A stretch of 64,000 nucleotides of DNA from an uncultured Lachnospiraceae bacterium (GTDB taxonomy: Bacteria > Bacillota > Clostridia > Lachnospirales > Lachnospiraceae). The notes below the pieces were generated by a model. It did no database searches and was not told where the DNA came from. It worked only from the letters and a program-made list of their open reading frames with translations. Each line of letters starts with the position of its first letter. Within the stretch, counting starts at the first letter, position 1. This document shows positions 24,890 to 33,679 of the stretch, one piece after another. Both the position numbers and the translations under genes were made by a program. The DNA lies in assembly GCA_910585295.1 (NCBI GenBank), contig CAJUDE010000049.1:17930-81929 (forward strand), in the 5' to 3' direction.

Positions 24890-26305
24890 ATGAAGAAATT
24901 AAAATTTTTACACAGTTTGAAATTCCGTTTATTTTTACTTATGGTATTGTTTGGGGTCTTGCCTAACATTGCCTTGCGGACAGGGATCCTTGCCAGTTAT
25001 GGGAATAAGGCAGTGTCCAACCAGAGCATTGATATTTCGGGACAGGCGAAAATGCTTGGGAACCAGGTGGTTACATACGATTATATCAAGGATACCTCCA
25101 TTGAAGTCATCAATGCCCAGATGGAAATGCTTTCTAACATTTATGATGGCAGGATTATGATTATTAACAGCAGCTTTCAGATTGTGAAAGATACCTATGG
25201 GCTGGATACTGGCAAAACCATTATTTCGGAAGAAGTGGTAAAGTGCTTCCAGGGGGAAGAAATTACAAAGTATGATTCCTCCAACCGCTATATTGAGCTG
25301 GCGCTTCCCTTAAAGAAAGCAGATTCAGACAACAACCAGGGGGTAATGTTAATCAGTGTGTCCACAGACAGCATTATGCTGAATTATGATTACCTGAAAG
25401 ACAATGCCATGATTATTGAGCTGGCATGCCTGGCAGTGATTGTTGGGGTCGCCTTATTTTGGTCTGGCCGCCTGGTGCGCCCATTTGGGAAGCTGACCAA
25501 ATATTTAGAAGAAGTCCAGACAGAGGATGAGGAACAGCTAATGATTTCTGACTATACAGAGACGGAAGCTATTTCCAATGCCTTTAATGAGATGCGGGGC
25601 AGGATGCGTGTGATTGACGATTCCAGGCAGGAATTTGTGTCCAATGTGTCCCATGAATTAAAGACCCCCCTCACTTCCATGAAAGTGCTTGCAGATTCCC
25701 TATTAAGCCAGGGGGACGTCCCAGTGGAGCTGTACAAAGAGTTTATGGGGGATATTGCAGAAGAGATAGAACGGGAGAATAAAATTATCAATGACCTGCT
25801 GTCTTTGGTGAAAATGGATAAAGCGGCAGGGGACTTAAACGTTTCCATCGTAAATATCAATGAGCTGTTGGAAATGCTGATGAAGCGGCTGCGCCCAATT
25901 GCAGAGAAGCAAAATATTGAACTGGTCCTTGAGAGCTTCCGTCCAGTAAGCGCGGAGGTAGACGAGGTGAAGCTTTCCCTCGCATTGAATAATCTGGTGG
26001 AGAATGCTATCAAGTACAATAAGCCAGAAGGCTGGGTGCATGTATCTTTGAATGCGGACCACAAATATTTCTTTGTGCGGGTGGAGGACTCTGGGGTCGG
26101 CATACCAGAAGAATCTTTAGAGCATATCTATGAGCGTTTTTACCGTGTGGACAAATCCCATTCTAAGGATATTGGAGGGACAGGGCTTGGGCTTGCCATT
26201 ACAAGGAATGCCGTGCTGATGCACCGGGGCGCCATCAAAGCCCACAGCAAAGAAGGGGAAGGCACAATTTTTACTGTCCGTATCCCATTGATGTATATTG
26301 TATAG
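24890..26305 (+). CDS. Sensor histidine kinase
   Basis: This 471-residue membrane kinase is the partner of the response regulator upstream. It has two membrane segments (FRLFLLMVLFGVLPNIAL near residue 12 and IIELACLAVIVGVALFW near 175) flanking an extracellular sensor of about 140 residues. A HAMP-like segment follows, then a HisKA domain with the phospho-His in FVSNVSHELKTPLTSMK. The HATPase domain has LNNLVENAIKYNKP (N box), EDSGVGIPEESL (G1), FYRVDKSHSKDIGGTGLGLA (F and G2). The ligand is unknown. I chose the ATG at 24890, one base after the regulator's stop; the longer open frame overlaps that gene. The type resembles WalK/PhoR-like clostridial kinases. Confidence 0.92.
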   Translation: MKKLKFLHSLKFRLFLLMVLFGVLPNIALRTGILASYGNKAVSNQSIDISGQAKMLGNQVVTYDYIKDTSIEVINAQMEMLSNIYDGRIMIINSSFQIVKDTYGLDTGKTIISEEVVKCFQGEEITKYDSSNRYIELALPLKKADSDNNQGVMLISVSTDSIMLNYDYLKDNAMIIELACLAVIVGVALFWSGRLVRPFGKLTKYLEEVQTEDEEQLMISDYTETEAISNAFNEMRGRMRVIDDSRQEFVSNVSHELKTPLTSMKVLADSLLSQGDVPVELYKEFMGDIAEEIERENKIINDLLSLVKMDKAAGDLNVSIVNINELLEMLMKRLRPIAEKQNIELVLESFRPVSAEVDEVKLSLALNNLVENAIKYNKPEGWVHVSLNADHKYFFVRVEDSGVGIPEESLEHIYERFYRVDKSHSKDIGGTGLGLAITRNAVLMHRGAIKAHSKEGEGTIFTVRIPLMYIV

Positions 26306-26314
26306 GAGGGTGGA

Positions 26315-27304
26315 ATGAGAAGAAAAAGGCAGTGCCTGTACCTGCTGGTCCTATTCCTTTCCATTGTAGGGGCTGCAGCCTGTGGGACGGGGCAAGAAGA
26401 TATGTCAGAATATAAGGTTTACTATGTAAACAAAGAGAATACCAAGACCGTTGCAAAAGGATATGAACCTAAGGCAAAGGATGATAAGGAATTGGTCCAG
26501 GAATTTTTAGAGATGCTGTTCCAAAGCACAGAGACGAAGGATTACCACCAGGCAGTGCCGAAAGAGGTATGGCTGGAATCCTGGAGGTTGGAAAACAGCC
26601 AGCTATTTTTGTATTTTAGCGGCAGCTATATGGAGATGGACAATGTGAGCGAGGTCTTGTGCCGGGCCGCAATTGTGCGGACTTTGACACAAGTAAAGGG
26701 CGTGGAGTATATCTCGTTTTATGTGGAAGATTCGCCGCTGATGGATGAGAGTGGGAACTTGATTGGGCTAATGACGAAAGAAAGCTTTATTGAGAACCCA
26801 GGAGAGCAAATTAATACCATACAGACAGCAAGCATCACCCTTTATTTTTCCAACAATGAAGGGACCGGGTTAGTGCCGGAAGTCCAGGAAGTGCATTACA
26901 GCAGCAATATCTCCATGGAAAAACTTGTGATGGAGCAATTGCTAAAAGGGCCAAAGGGCAATGGGAAACGTTCTGCCATCCCGGACGGCACAAAGCTGGT
27001 GAGCGTGTCCGTTTTGGACGGCGTTGGGTTTGTGAACCTAAACGAGGGGTTTTTAAACCAGAATTACGAAATTGCAGAGCCAGTGGTAATTTACTCGATC
27101 GCCAATTCCTTAGTTGAATTGCCAAATATCAATAAGGTTCAGATTTCAGTGAATGGGGACAGCAATATGACATACCGGGAAAAGCTGAAATTATCCGATA
27201 TGTATGACCGTAACTTAGATTATATGGACGAAAGCGCCAGGTCCCAGGTGGAGCAGGAGGGAGCAGGGAAAGTTGTGATAGAAGAGGAGGAATCAGGTGG
27301 ATAA
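26315..27304 (+). CDS. GerM-type (GerMN domain) lipoprotein
   Basis: The 329-residue protein has a lipoprotein signal with lipobox GAAAC near residue 23 and two GerMN-type domains. The first is about residues 35-165 (YKVYYVNKENTKTVAKGYEP; ELVQEFLEMLFQSTE). The second is about 172-300 (ITLYFSNNEGTGLVPEVQEV; EKLVMEQLLKGPKGNGKRSA; GFVNLNEGFLNQNYEIAEP; SVNGDSN). In B. subtilis GerM helps hold sporulation complexes between the two membranes of the developing spore; the same domain also occurs in lipoproteins linked to kinases. It lies nine bases after the kinase gene, so it may instead regulate that sensor. Its stop overlaps the comEC start by eight bases. Confidence 0.85.
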   Translation: MRRKRQCLYLLVLFLSIVGAAACGTGQEDMSEYKVYYVNKENTKTVAKGYEPKAKDDKELVQEFLEMLFQSTETKDYHQAVPKEVWLESWRLENSQLFLYFSGSYMEMDNVSEVLCRAAIVRTLTQVKGVEYISFYVEDSPLMDESGNLIGLMTKESFIENPGEQINTIQTASITLYFSNNEGTGLVPEVQEVHYSSNISMEKLVMEQLLKGPKGNGKRSAIPDGTKLVSVSVLDGVGFVNLNEGFLNQNYEIAEPVVIYSIANSLVELPNINKVQISVNGDSNMTYREKLKLSDMYDRNLDYMDESARSQVEQEGAGKVVIEEEESGG

Positions 27305-29642
27305 CCGTGTGCTTTGCTGCCTCTCAGTTTCTTTCCTTCTGGGGATTGTTTTTGGAAAGTATCAAACCCCTTTTATGCCGGCGGTGTTTTTAGTGTTTCT
27401 TTCCTGCCTTGCCATTGTAACGGCAAGGGCGCAGGAAAGGGCTTTTAGGGCAGCTATTGCCCGTGGGGCTTTTTGTATCCTGGCCTTTGGCATGGGCTTT
27501 TGCAGGTTCCAGCAAGAGAGCCAGATGCAAGATAGGCTTACGCAAGCGCTGGCAGAGGGGGATAGCATAGCTGCCCAAGGGGAGGTCAAAAGCAAGGAAG
27601 AGAAGGAGAGGCAGTGCGTTTATTATTTGAAGGATGCCTATGCGCTGGTGGACGGCGTGCAATACGTAAGCCACGGAGCCATAGTCTATAGTTCTGATTT
27701 GCATATTCAGGTGGGGGATTCTATCAGAGTTTCCGGGGAATATGCACCATTTCAAGTATCCCGCAATCAGGGGAATTTCAATGAAAAACAGTATTACCAA
27801 AGTAAAAAAATAGGGTTTCGCTTGTATGCCAGCAAAGAGGCTGTGGTTTTCAGGGGAAAGGACAGCTATGCAGCATTATTAGGAAAGCTGCGCCAAACTT
27901 TCCGTGAAGTATATGCCTGCTGCCTGCCAGGGCAGGAGGCAGGGATTTTGTCAGCTATGGCCCTTGGGGATAAAACAATGCTGGGCAAAGAGATAAAAGA
28001 ACTGTACCAGGCGGCAGGGATTTCCCATATCCTTGCCATTTCCGGCCTCCATGTCTCTCTGTTTGGGATGGGGATGTTTGGGCTGCTTCGGCGGCTGCGT
28101 TGCCCGGATAAGGGAAGCGCCCTGCTGTCTATGTGGATGGTTTGGTCTTTTGGCGCCCTCACTGGCATGGAAGCCTCAACAGTTCGGGCAGCCTGCATGT
28201 TCTGCTTTTTCATGGCGGCCCGTATTTTGGGGCGAAGTTATGATATAGTCACAGCGCTTGGGTTTAGCGCTATCGTCCAGGCATGGGAAAATCCGTTTGT
28301 ACTGGAATACGCCGGGTTCCAGTTTTCCTATGGGGCTGTCCTGGGTGTGGCGGTGGCGGCGGATATCCTCAAATCGGTAGTTAAGGGGGAAAAAGGAACA
28401 GGCGCTAAGAGAGGGGCGGGAACATTTGGGCAGACAATTTATGCCAGCACATGCATCCAGGTTACAACGCTTCCTTTGTCCTTGTATTATTATTATGAGG
28501 TTCCTTGCTATGGCATCCTGGCAAACGCCGTTGTCCTGCCAATGGTAGGCTGGACGCTGCCGTTGGCAGTGTTTGGCGCAGCGGCAGGGTATATATCCCT
28601 TCCAGTGGGCAGGCTAATCCTTGCCCCAGTGGGATGGACGCTTAAAGCCATTGCATTTACCTGCCGGACATGTGTAAACCTGCCTGGGGCTGTATTTGTG
28701 GCGGGCAAGCCAGAATTGGCGCTTGTAGTATGTTATTATATAGTTTTGGGAGCTGCGTTGTGTCTGGTTTGGCGCGGGGCAGGGAAAAAATGGGCGGCGT
28801 TTATCCCAATCGCAATAGGTCTGGTGTTATGTTTGCGGGAAAGCCCCAAATTTGAAATTCATGTGCTGGATGTGGGGCAGGGGGACGGCATTTTTATCCA
28901 GACAGGGCAGGGGGAGCATTTTTTTGTGGACGGAGGGAGCAGCGATGTGCAGCAGGCAGGCACGTATCGGATTTTGCCGTTCCTAAAATCAAAGAAAATC
29001 ACTTCTATTAAGGGATGGGTGGTGTCCCATGCAGACCAAGACCATATCAACGGCTTGGAAGAATTGCTGGATTCTGGCTACCCAATCGAATTTTTGGTTG
29101 TAGCAAAAGGCATGGAAAAGGATCAGGCGTCCAAACGGCTGCTGGGACTGGCAAAAAAAGCTGGGTGCAAGGTCCTCTATGTAGCCCCTGGCGAGAAATT
29201 TGGGTTTCAGGACACAGTATTTACCGTATTCCATCCAAACGGCAAAGAGGGGAGCCGGAATGGGGCTTCCCTGGTGGTATCCTTGGAGCATCGGGGGTTT
29301 CGGGGATTCTTTGCTGGGGACATTGGGGAAAAGGAAGAGCGGGAGCTGGCAGGGAATCCCGTATTGCAGCGCTGGGCAGCGGAATGCGGCGGGGAGGGCA
29401 TTGATTTCTATAAGGCATCCCACCATGGCTCCAATGGGTCAAATTCCCAGGAATTGCTGAACTTATTATCCCCTAAGCTGACCGTGGTATCTTGCGGGGA
29501 AGGGAATCCCTATGGGCATCCTGGGCAGGAAGCGCTGGGACGGATTCGGGAATCTGGGAGCCATGTCTTTTGCACAATGGACTATGGGCAGGTCACCATC
29601 CAGTTTCGGGAGGGGGAGGTTTGGGTAAAGGCTTATTTGTAA
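27297..29642 (+). CDS. comEC: ComEC/Rec2-type DNA uptake channel
   Basis: This 781-residue membrane protein carries single-stranded DNA across the membrane during transformation. The N-terminal third has hydrophobic segments and a DUF4131-type beta domain (about 80-190); the central competence domain (about 210-500) has AGISHILAISGLHVSLFGMG and many helices. The last 270 residues are a metallo-beta-lactamase-like domain with LDVGQGDGIFIQTG, VSHADQDHINGLEELL and ASHHGSNGS, probably the nuclease that degrades the second strand. The GTG start at 27297 overlaps the gerM gene and follows AGAGGAGGAA. All parts appear intact, so uptake competence is plausible. Confidence 0.93.
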   Translation: MDNRVLCCLSVSFLLGIVFGKYQTPFMPAVFLVFLSCLAIVTARAQERAFRAAIARGAFCILAFGMGFCRFQQESQMQDRLTQALAEGDSIAAQGEVKSKEEKERQCVYYLKDAYALVDGVQYVSHGAIVYSSDLHIQVGDSIRVSGEYAPFQVSRNQGNFNEKQYYQSKKIGFRLYASKEAVVFRGKDSYAALLGKLRQTFREVYACCLPGQEAGILSAMALGDKTMLGKEIKELYQAAGISHILAISGLHVSLFGMGMFGLLRRLRCPDKGSALLSMWMVWSFGALTGMEASTVRAACMFCFFMAARILGRSYDIVTALGFSAIVQAWENPFVLEYAGFQFSYGAVLGVAVAADILKSVVKGEKGTGAKRGAGTFGQTIYASTCIQVTTLPLSLYYYYEVPCYGILANAVVLPMVGWTLPLAVFGAAAGYISLPVGRLILAPVGWTLKAIAFTCRTCVNLPGAVFVAGKPELALVVCYYIVLGAALCLVWRGAGKKWAAFIPIAIGLVLCLRESPKFEIHVLDVGQGDGIFIQTGQGEHFFVDGGSSDVQQAGTYRILPFLKSKKITSIKGWVVSHADQDHINGLEELLDSGYPIEFLVVAKGMEKDQASKRLLGLAKKAGCKVLYVAPGEKFGFQDTVFTVFHPNGKEGSRNGASLVVSLEHRGFRGFFAGDIGEKEERELAGNPVLQRWAAECGGEGIDFYKASHHGSNGSNSQELLNLLSPKLTVVSCGEGNPYGHPGQEALGRIRESGSHVFCTMDYGQVTIQFREGEVWVKAYL

Positions 29643-29707
29643 GCCTTCTATTGGCGCTGCCGGAGCAATATATACCCGCCGTTTTGGAAAAATTTGTGAA
29701 TTTCCTA

Positions 29708-29761
29708 TTGACAGAATGCAAAAGATGTTCTATAGTAATACCAACTAAAATGGTAGGTATT
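29708..29761 (+). promoter_or_regulatory. Promoter plus inverted-repeat operator of the sulfur genes
   Basis: TTGACA (29708-29713), 17 bases, TATAGT (29731-29736). Immediately downstream AATACC (29737-29742) and GGTATT (29756-29761) are mirrored, with inner bases partly mirrored too, so a bound protein would block the start of transcription. The Rrf2 regulator encoded three genes later is the natural candidate, as CymR-like Rrf2 proteins control cysteine genes in Firmicutes. Confidence 0.65.
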
Positions 29762-29782
29762 AAAAGAAAGGGAGAAAACATT

Positions 29783-31066
29783 ATGTCTGGTTATAAGTTT
29801 GAAACTCTACAAATCCATGTCGGGCAAGAGGCTCCAGATCCAGCAAGCGACGCCCGTGCGGTTCCTATTTATGCAACTACTTCTTATGTATTCAAGGATT
29901 CTGCCCATGCCGCAGCCCGTTTTGGGCTTGCCGATGCCGGAAATATTTACGGAAGGCTTACGAACTCTACGCAGGATGTCCTGGAACAGCGTGTGGCCGC
30001 CCTAGAGGGCGGCGTGGCTGCCCTGGCTCTTGCCTCTGGCGCAGCGGCTATCACTTATACGCTAGAAGCCCTTGGGCAGAATGGAGGGCACTTTGTCGCT
30101 CAGAAAACAATTTATGGAGGGAGCTACAATTTGTTAGCCCATACGCTTCCGGCGTTTGGCATTACGGCGAGCTTTGTGGACGTTCATGACCTTGCTGAGG
30201 TGGAGGCTGCAATACAAGCCAACACCAGGGCCATCTATATTGAAACGCTTGGCAACCCTAACAGCGACATCCCAGATATTGGCGCTTTAGCGGAACTCGC
30301 GCATCGGCATGGCTTGCCTTTGGTAGTGGACAATACATTTGGGACCCCATATCTGCTCCGACCCATTGAATATGGGGCAGATATTGTAGTGCATTCTGCC
30401 ACTAAGTTCCTTGGGGGCCATGGCACAACCCTTGGAGGGGTCATTGTGGAATCAGGCAAATTTGATTGGGCTGCTTCTAACAGATATCCAGCAATTGCAA
30501 AACCTAACCCAAGTTACCATGGCATATCCTTTGTAAAAGCGGCTGGCTCGGCAGCATTTGTAACGTATATCCGTGCAATTTTACTTCGCGACACAGGGGC
30601 GACGATTTCTCCCTTTGCGGCATTCTTGCTTTTGCAGGGAATTGAAACGCTGTCTTTACGGCTGGAACGCCATGCAGAAAACACAAAAAAGGTTGTGGAG
30701 TTCCTTGAAGGGCATCCACAAGTTGAGAAGGTTAACCATCCGTCTTTGCCCAGCCACCCCAACTACGCGTTATACCAGAAGTACTTTCCCAATGGGGGCG
30801 GCTCTATCTTCACTTTTGAGGTCAAAGGAGGCGTAAAGGAAGCGCATAAATTTATAGACAGCCTGAAAATTTTTTCTTTGCTAGCAAATGTGGCTGATGT
30901 AAAAAGCCTAGTCATCCATCCTGCGACTACTACCCATAGCCAGCTTACGGAAGAAGAATTAGAAAGCCAGGGCATTAAGCCGAATACCGTTCGGCTTTCC
31001 ATTGGCACAGAGCATATTGACGATATCATCGCTGATTTGCAAAATGGTTTCGATGCAATAAAATAG
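29783..31066 (+). CDS. metY: O-acetylhomoserine sulfhydrylase (cystathionine-gamma-synthase family)
   Basis: This 427-residue PLP enzyme is of the O-acetyl-L-homoserine sulfhydrylase type: it makes homocysteine from O-acetylhomoserine and sulfide. Marks are YKFETLQIHVGQE at the start, AVPIYATTSYVF, NIYGRLTNSTQDVLEQRVA, ALEGGVAALALASG (phosphate site), VVDNTFGTPYLLRPIEYGAD, and HSATKFLGGHGTTLGG with the Schiff-base lysine. The end holds HPATTTHSQLTEEEL. The start is the ATG at 29783 behind AAAGGGAG; a longer open frame overlaps comEC and is rejected. Its neighbours cysK and an Rrf2 regulator make a sulfur assimilation operon. The homoserine side chain cannot be proven by eye. Confidence 0.9.
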   Translation: MSGYKFETLQIHVGQEAPDPASDARAVPIYATTSYVFKDSAHAAARFGLADAGNIYGRLTNSTQDVLEQRVAALEGGVAALALASGAAAITYTLEALGQNGGHFVAQKTIYGGSYNLLAHTLPAFGITASFVDVHDLAEVEAAIQANTRAIYIETLGNPNSDIPDIGALAELAHRHGLPLVVDNTFGTPYLLRPIEYGADIVVHSATKFLGGHGTTLGGVIVESGKFDWAASNRYPAIAKPNPSYHGISFVKAAGSAAFVTYIRAILLRDTGATISPFAAFLLLQGIETLSLRLERHAENTKKVVEFLEGHPQVEKVNHPSLPSHPNYALYQKYFPNGGGSIFTFEVKGGVKEAHKFIDSLKIFSLLANVADVKSLVIHPATTTHSQLTEEELESQGIKPNTVRLSIGTEHIDDIIADLQNGFDAIK

Positions 31067-31082
31067 ATTTGGAGGTACTGTT

Positions 31083-32012
31083 ATGTCGAATATTTATACA
31101 TCTGCGGATCAGTTGATCGGCAGGACGCCGCTTTTAGAGCTGTCCCATATCGAGGAGGCATACCGTCTAAAAGCCAGAATCCTTGCAAAATTGGAATATT
31201 TTAACCCGGCAGGTTCCGTAAAGGACCGCGTTGCAAAAGCAATGCTTGATGATGCAAAAGAAGCTGGGAAGTTAGGGCGTGGGTCCGTCATCATCGAACC
31301 TACCTCAGGAAATACAGGTATCGGCCTTGCAGCCGTTGCCGCTGCAAGAGGTTACAGAATTATTATCGTAATGCCTGAAACAATGTCTGTGGAACGCCGA
31401 CAGCTTATGAAAGCTTATGGAGCCGAAGTGGTGCTTACGGAAGGCGCCATGGGCATGAAGGGCGCAATTGCAAAGGCACAGGAACTAGCGGATGGGATTC
31501 CAGGCAGTTTTATCCCAGGGCAATTTGTAAATCCTGCCAACCCAAGGGTCCATAGGGAGAATACAGGCCCTGAGATTTATAAGGATACCGACGGGGAGGT
31601 AGATATTTTTGTCGCAGGCGTGGGGACTGGCGGGACAGTGACGGGCGTGGGCGAATACCTCAAGTCGAAGAACCCAGCGGTTCAGATAGTTGCTGTTGAG
31701 CCTGCTGCTTCCGCCGTGCTTTCTGGCGGTGTTGCAGGCTCCCACAAGATTCAGGGGATTGGCGCAGGGTTTGTCCCAGATATCTTAAACACGGAAATAT
31801 ATGATGAGGTTTTTCCCGTTACCAATGAGGATGCGTTTGAAATGGGAAAATTGATTGGAAGAAGCGAGGGAGTCCTTGTAGGGATTTCTTCTGGCGCAGC
31901 GGTTTTTGCCGCGGTAGAACTTGCAAAGCGGGAGGAGCATAAAGGTAAAACAATTGTAGCGTTGCTGCCTGATATTGGGGATAGATATTTGTCTACTCCA
32001 ATGTTTGAATAG
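31083..32012 (+). CDS. cysK: Cysteine synthase (O-acetylserine sulfhydrylase)
   Basis: This 309-residue fold-II PLP enzyme makes cysteine from O-acetylserine and sulfide. The Schiff-base lysine is in YFNPAGSVKDRVAKAML; PTSGNTGIGLAAVAAARGY holds the substrate loop, and GTGGTVTGVGEYLK holds the phosphate loop; GVLVGISSGAAVFAA follows. The length fits CysK. It starts 17 bp after metY with GGAGG and is co-transcribed with it. A compact hairpin follows the stop, ahead of the Rrf2 gene, which may lower expression of the regulator relative to the enzymes. Confidence 0.95.
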   Translation: MSNIYTSADQLIGRTPLLELSHIEEAYRLKARILAKLEYFNPAGSVKDRVAKAMLDDAKEAGKLGRGSVIIEPTSGNTGIGLAAVAAARGYRIIIVMPETMSVERRQLMKAYGAEVVLTEGAMGMKGAIAKAQELADGIPGSFIPGQFVNPANPRVHRENTGPEIYKDTDGEVDIFVAGVGTGGTVTGVGEYLKSKNPAVQIVAVEPAASAVLSGGVAGSHKIQGIGAGFVPDILNTEIYDEVFPVTNEDAFEMGKLIGRSEGVLVGISSGAAVFAAVELAKREEHKGKTIVALLPDIGDRYLSTPMFE

Positions 32013-32018
32013 TATAAC

Positions 32019-32038
32019 GGCTCCCCGCCTGGGGAGCC
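32019..32038 (+). terminator. Small GC-rich hairpin between cysK and the Rrf2 gene
   Basis: GGCTCCCC and GGGGAGCC pair around a four-base loop. There is no T-run after it, so it is more likely a processing or partial termination site than a full stop. Confidence 0.5.
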
Positions 32039-32062
32039 AGTGTTCCATAGGAGGTAGCGGCT

Positions 32063-32509
32063 ATGATGGTTTCAACCAAAGGAAGGTATGCGCTTCGAGT
32101 GATGATTGATTTGGCGGAGCATTATGAGGATGGTTTCACCCCCATGAAAGAGGTGGCTGAAAGGCAAAATATATCTTTGAAATATTTGGAACGCATCCTT
32201 CCCGTTTTGACGAAAAATAATATGGTCAAAGGGTTGCAGGGGAAAGGGGGCGGCTACCGTTTGGTCGCCGCCCCAGAAAAGTACAGTGTCGGTGATATCC
32301 TGCGCCTGACAGAGGGGGACTTGGCGCCAGTGTCTTGCCTTAGATGCGGCGCCAATATATGCGAGCGGGCGGAAGTTTGCAAAACGCTGCCAATGTGGAC
32401 AGAGTTCCATAAACTTACCAATCATTTCTTTAATGGGATTACATTGTCAGATTTAATGGGATGTCCATCCATAGGACGGGGGCGAAACGATAATTATGAA
32501 AAATATTGA
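32063..32509 (+). CDS. Rrf2 family transcriptional regulator (CymR/IscR-like)
   Basis: The 148-residue protein has the Rrf2 winged helix: VSTKGRYALRVMIDLAEHY, FTPMKEVAERQNISLKYLER, and GLQGKGGGYRLVAAPEKYSV. The region after it carries four cysteines, C92, C95, C100 and C106 (SCLRCGANIC then EVC), placed where IscR holds its [2Fe-2S] cluster but with different spacing, so it may bind a cluster or metal. CymR-type Rrf2 proteins repress cysteine genes with CysK as partner; the link to the metY-cysK operon fits. Two ATGs in a row follow ATAGGAGG. Its 3' end overlaps the holA start by 14 bases. Confidence 0.9.
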   Translation: MMVSTKGRYALRVMIDLAEHYEDGFTPMKEVAERQNISLKYLERILPVLTKNNMVKGLQGKGGGYRLVAAPEKYSVGDILRLTEGDLAPVSCLRCGANICERAEVCKTLPMWTEFHKLTNHFFNGITLSDLMGCPSIGRGRNDNYEKY

Positions 32510-33494
32510 TGAAGATATTAAAAAAGGCAGCTTTCAGCCAGCATATTTACTCTATGGTGAGGAAGCGTATTTAAAAAGGCAGTACAAGCAGAAATTGAAG
32601 CAGGCGTTGTCGGATTCAGGTGATTCCATGAATTTTTCCAGTTATGAGGGGAAGAATATCAATCCTGGGGAACTCATTGACTTAGCGGAGACACTTCCCT
32701 TTTTTGCAGACTACAGGCTAATATTGATGGAACATACGGGGGTGTTCCAAAAACCCTGTGAAGAATTGGCGGATTATATGAAACATGTTCCAGAAACCAC
32801 AGTGTTTGTATTTGTGGAGGACGAGGTAGACAAGCGCGGCAAAATGTACAAGGCGGTGAAGTCCGTTGGGCGGGTTGTGGAATTTGCGAGGCAAAAAGAC
32901 GCTTTGCTGGTGCAGTGGGTGCTGGCGCGGTTAAAACGGGAGGGGAAAAAAATTACCCAGCCAGTGATGCAGCTTTTTTTGGAGAAAACAGGAAATGATA
33001 TGGAGAATATTGATAAAGAATTGGAAAAGTTGTTTTGCTATACGCTGGGAAGGGAAGCCATTGCAAAAGAGGATGTGGAAGCCGTGTGTACCGGGCAGGC
33101 AACCGGGCGGGTGTTTGAGATGGTAGGGAACCTTGCGGAAGGGAAAAGGGTGCGGGCATTAGAGCTGTATTATGACTTGCTTGCCTTAAAAGAGCCGCCG
33201 ATGCGGATTTTGTTTTTAATTGCCAGGCAGTTCCAGATTTTACTGCAGGTAAAAGAACTTGGGAGGCAGGGCTATGGGCAGAAATTTATTGCTTCCAAGG
33301 CGGGGATCCCTGAATTTGCCGTAAGGAGGAACCTTGCCCAGGCAGGCAGGTTTACCTTTGGGCAGTTGCGGGACGCCGTAACAGAATGCGTGGAGGCGGA
33401 GGAGAATGTCAAGACCGGGAACTTGGATGAAAAGATGGCGGTAGAATTGCTGATTGTGGGGTGCGGCAGGGCAGATGCCAGAAAGCAGCCCTAA
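32496..33494 (+). CDS. holA: DNA polymerase III delta subunit
   Basis: This 332-residue clamp-loader subunit opens the sliding clamp ring during replication. The pattern is the usual one: PAYLLYGEEAYLKRQYKQKL (degenerate nucleotide-binding start without a working Walker A), ETLPFFADYRLILME, then the helical lid and collar (FLEKTGNDMENIDKELEKL; GRVFEMVGNLAEGKRVRALE; FLIARQFQILLQVKEL). The length fits the Firmicute form. It overlaps the Rrf2 gene by 14 bases, which is unusual company for a replication gene. rpsT lies downstream on the other strand, as in many Firmicutes. Confidence 0.92.
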   Translation: MKNIDEDIKKGSFQPAYLLYGEEAYLKRQYKQKLKQALSDSGDSMNFSSYEGKNINPGELIDLAETLPFFADYRLILMEHTGVFQKPCEELADYMKHVPETTVFVFVEDEVDKRGKMYKAVKSVGRVVEFARQKDALLVQWVLARLKREGKKITQPVMQLFLEKTGNDMENIDKELEKLFCYTLGREAIAKEDVEAVCTGQATGRVFEMVGNLAEGKRVRALELYYDLLALKEPPMRILFLIARQFQILLQVKELGRQGYGQKFIASKAGIPEFAVRRNLAQAGRFTFGQLRDAVTECVEAEENVKTGNLDEKMAVELLIVGCGRADARKQP

Positions 33495-33640
33495 GGCGCC
33501 TAATAGGAAAACACTTTCATGCTTTCGGGATGCACGGGCTTTCCTATAGAAGAACAAAGAATGTGCAAAGCACATTCCTGCGCTGAGCGTGGTCGCTTGC
33601 GACAAATCTCAGTTTTGCGCGAGTGCGCATCCGCCCGGAG

Positions 33641-33679
33641 GTTCTTTATATAGGGAACGAAGTTTCCTATATAAAGAAC
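33641..33679. repeat. Long near-perfect hairpin
   Basis: GTTCTTTATATAGGGAAC pairs with GTTTCCTATATAAAGAAC around the loop GAA: an 18-bp stem with a single G-T pair. It sits directly beside a terminator between holA and rpsT. The preceding 140 bases (33495-33640) have GC-rich short palindromes and no gene. Confidence 0.7.

Noticed and set aside
25552..26103. Long minus-strand open frame opposite the histidine kinase
   Set aside because: It mirrors the codon pattern of the kinase gene and has no start signals of its own.
29492..29782. N-terminal extension of the O-acetylhomoserine sulfhydrylase from 29492
   Set aside because: It overlaps comEC, contains the promoter and operator, and reads unlike the family; the ATG at 29783 has a proper RBS.
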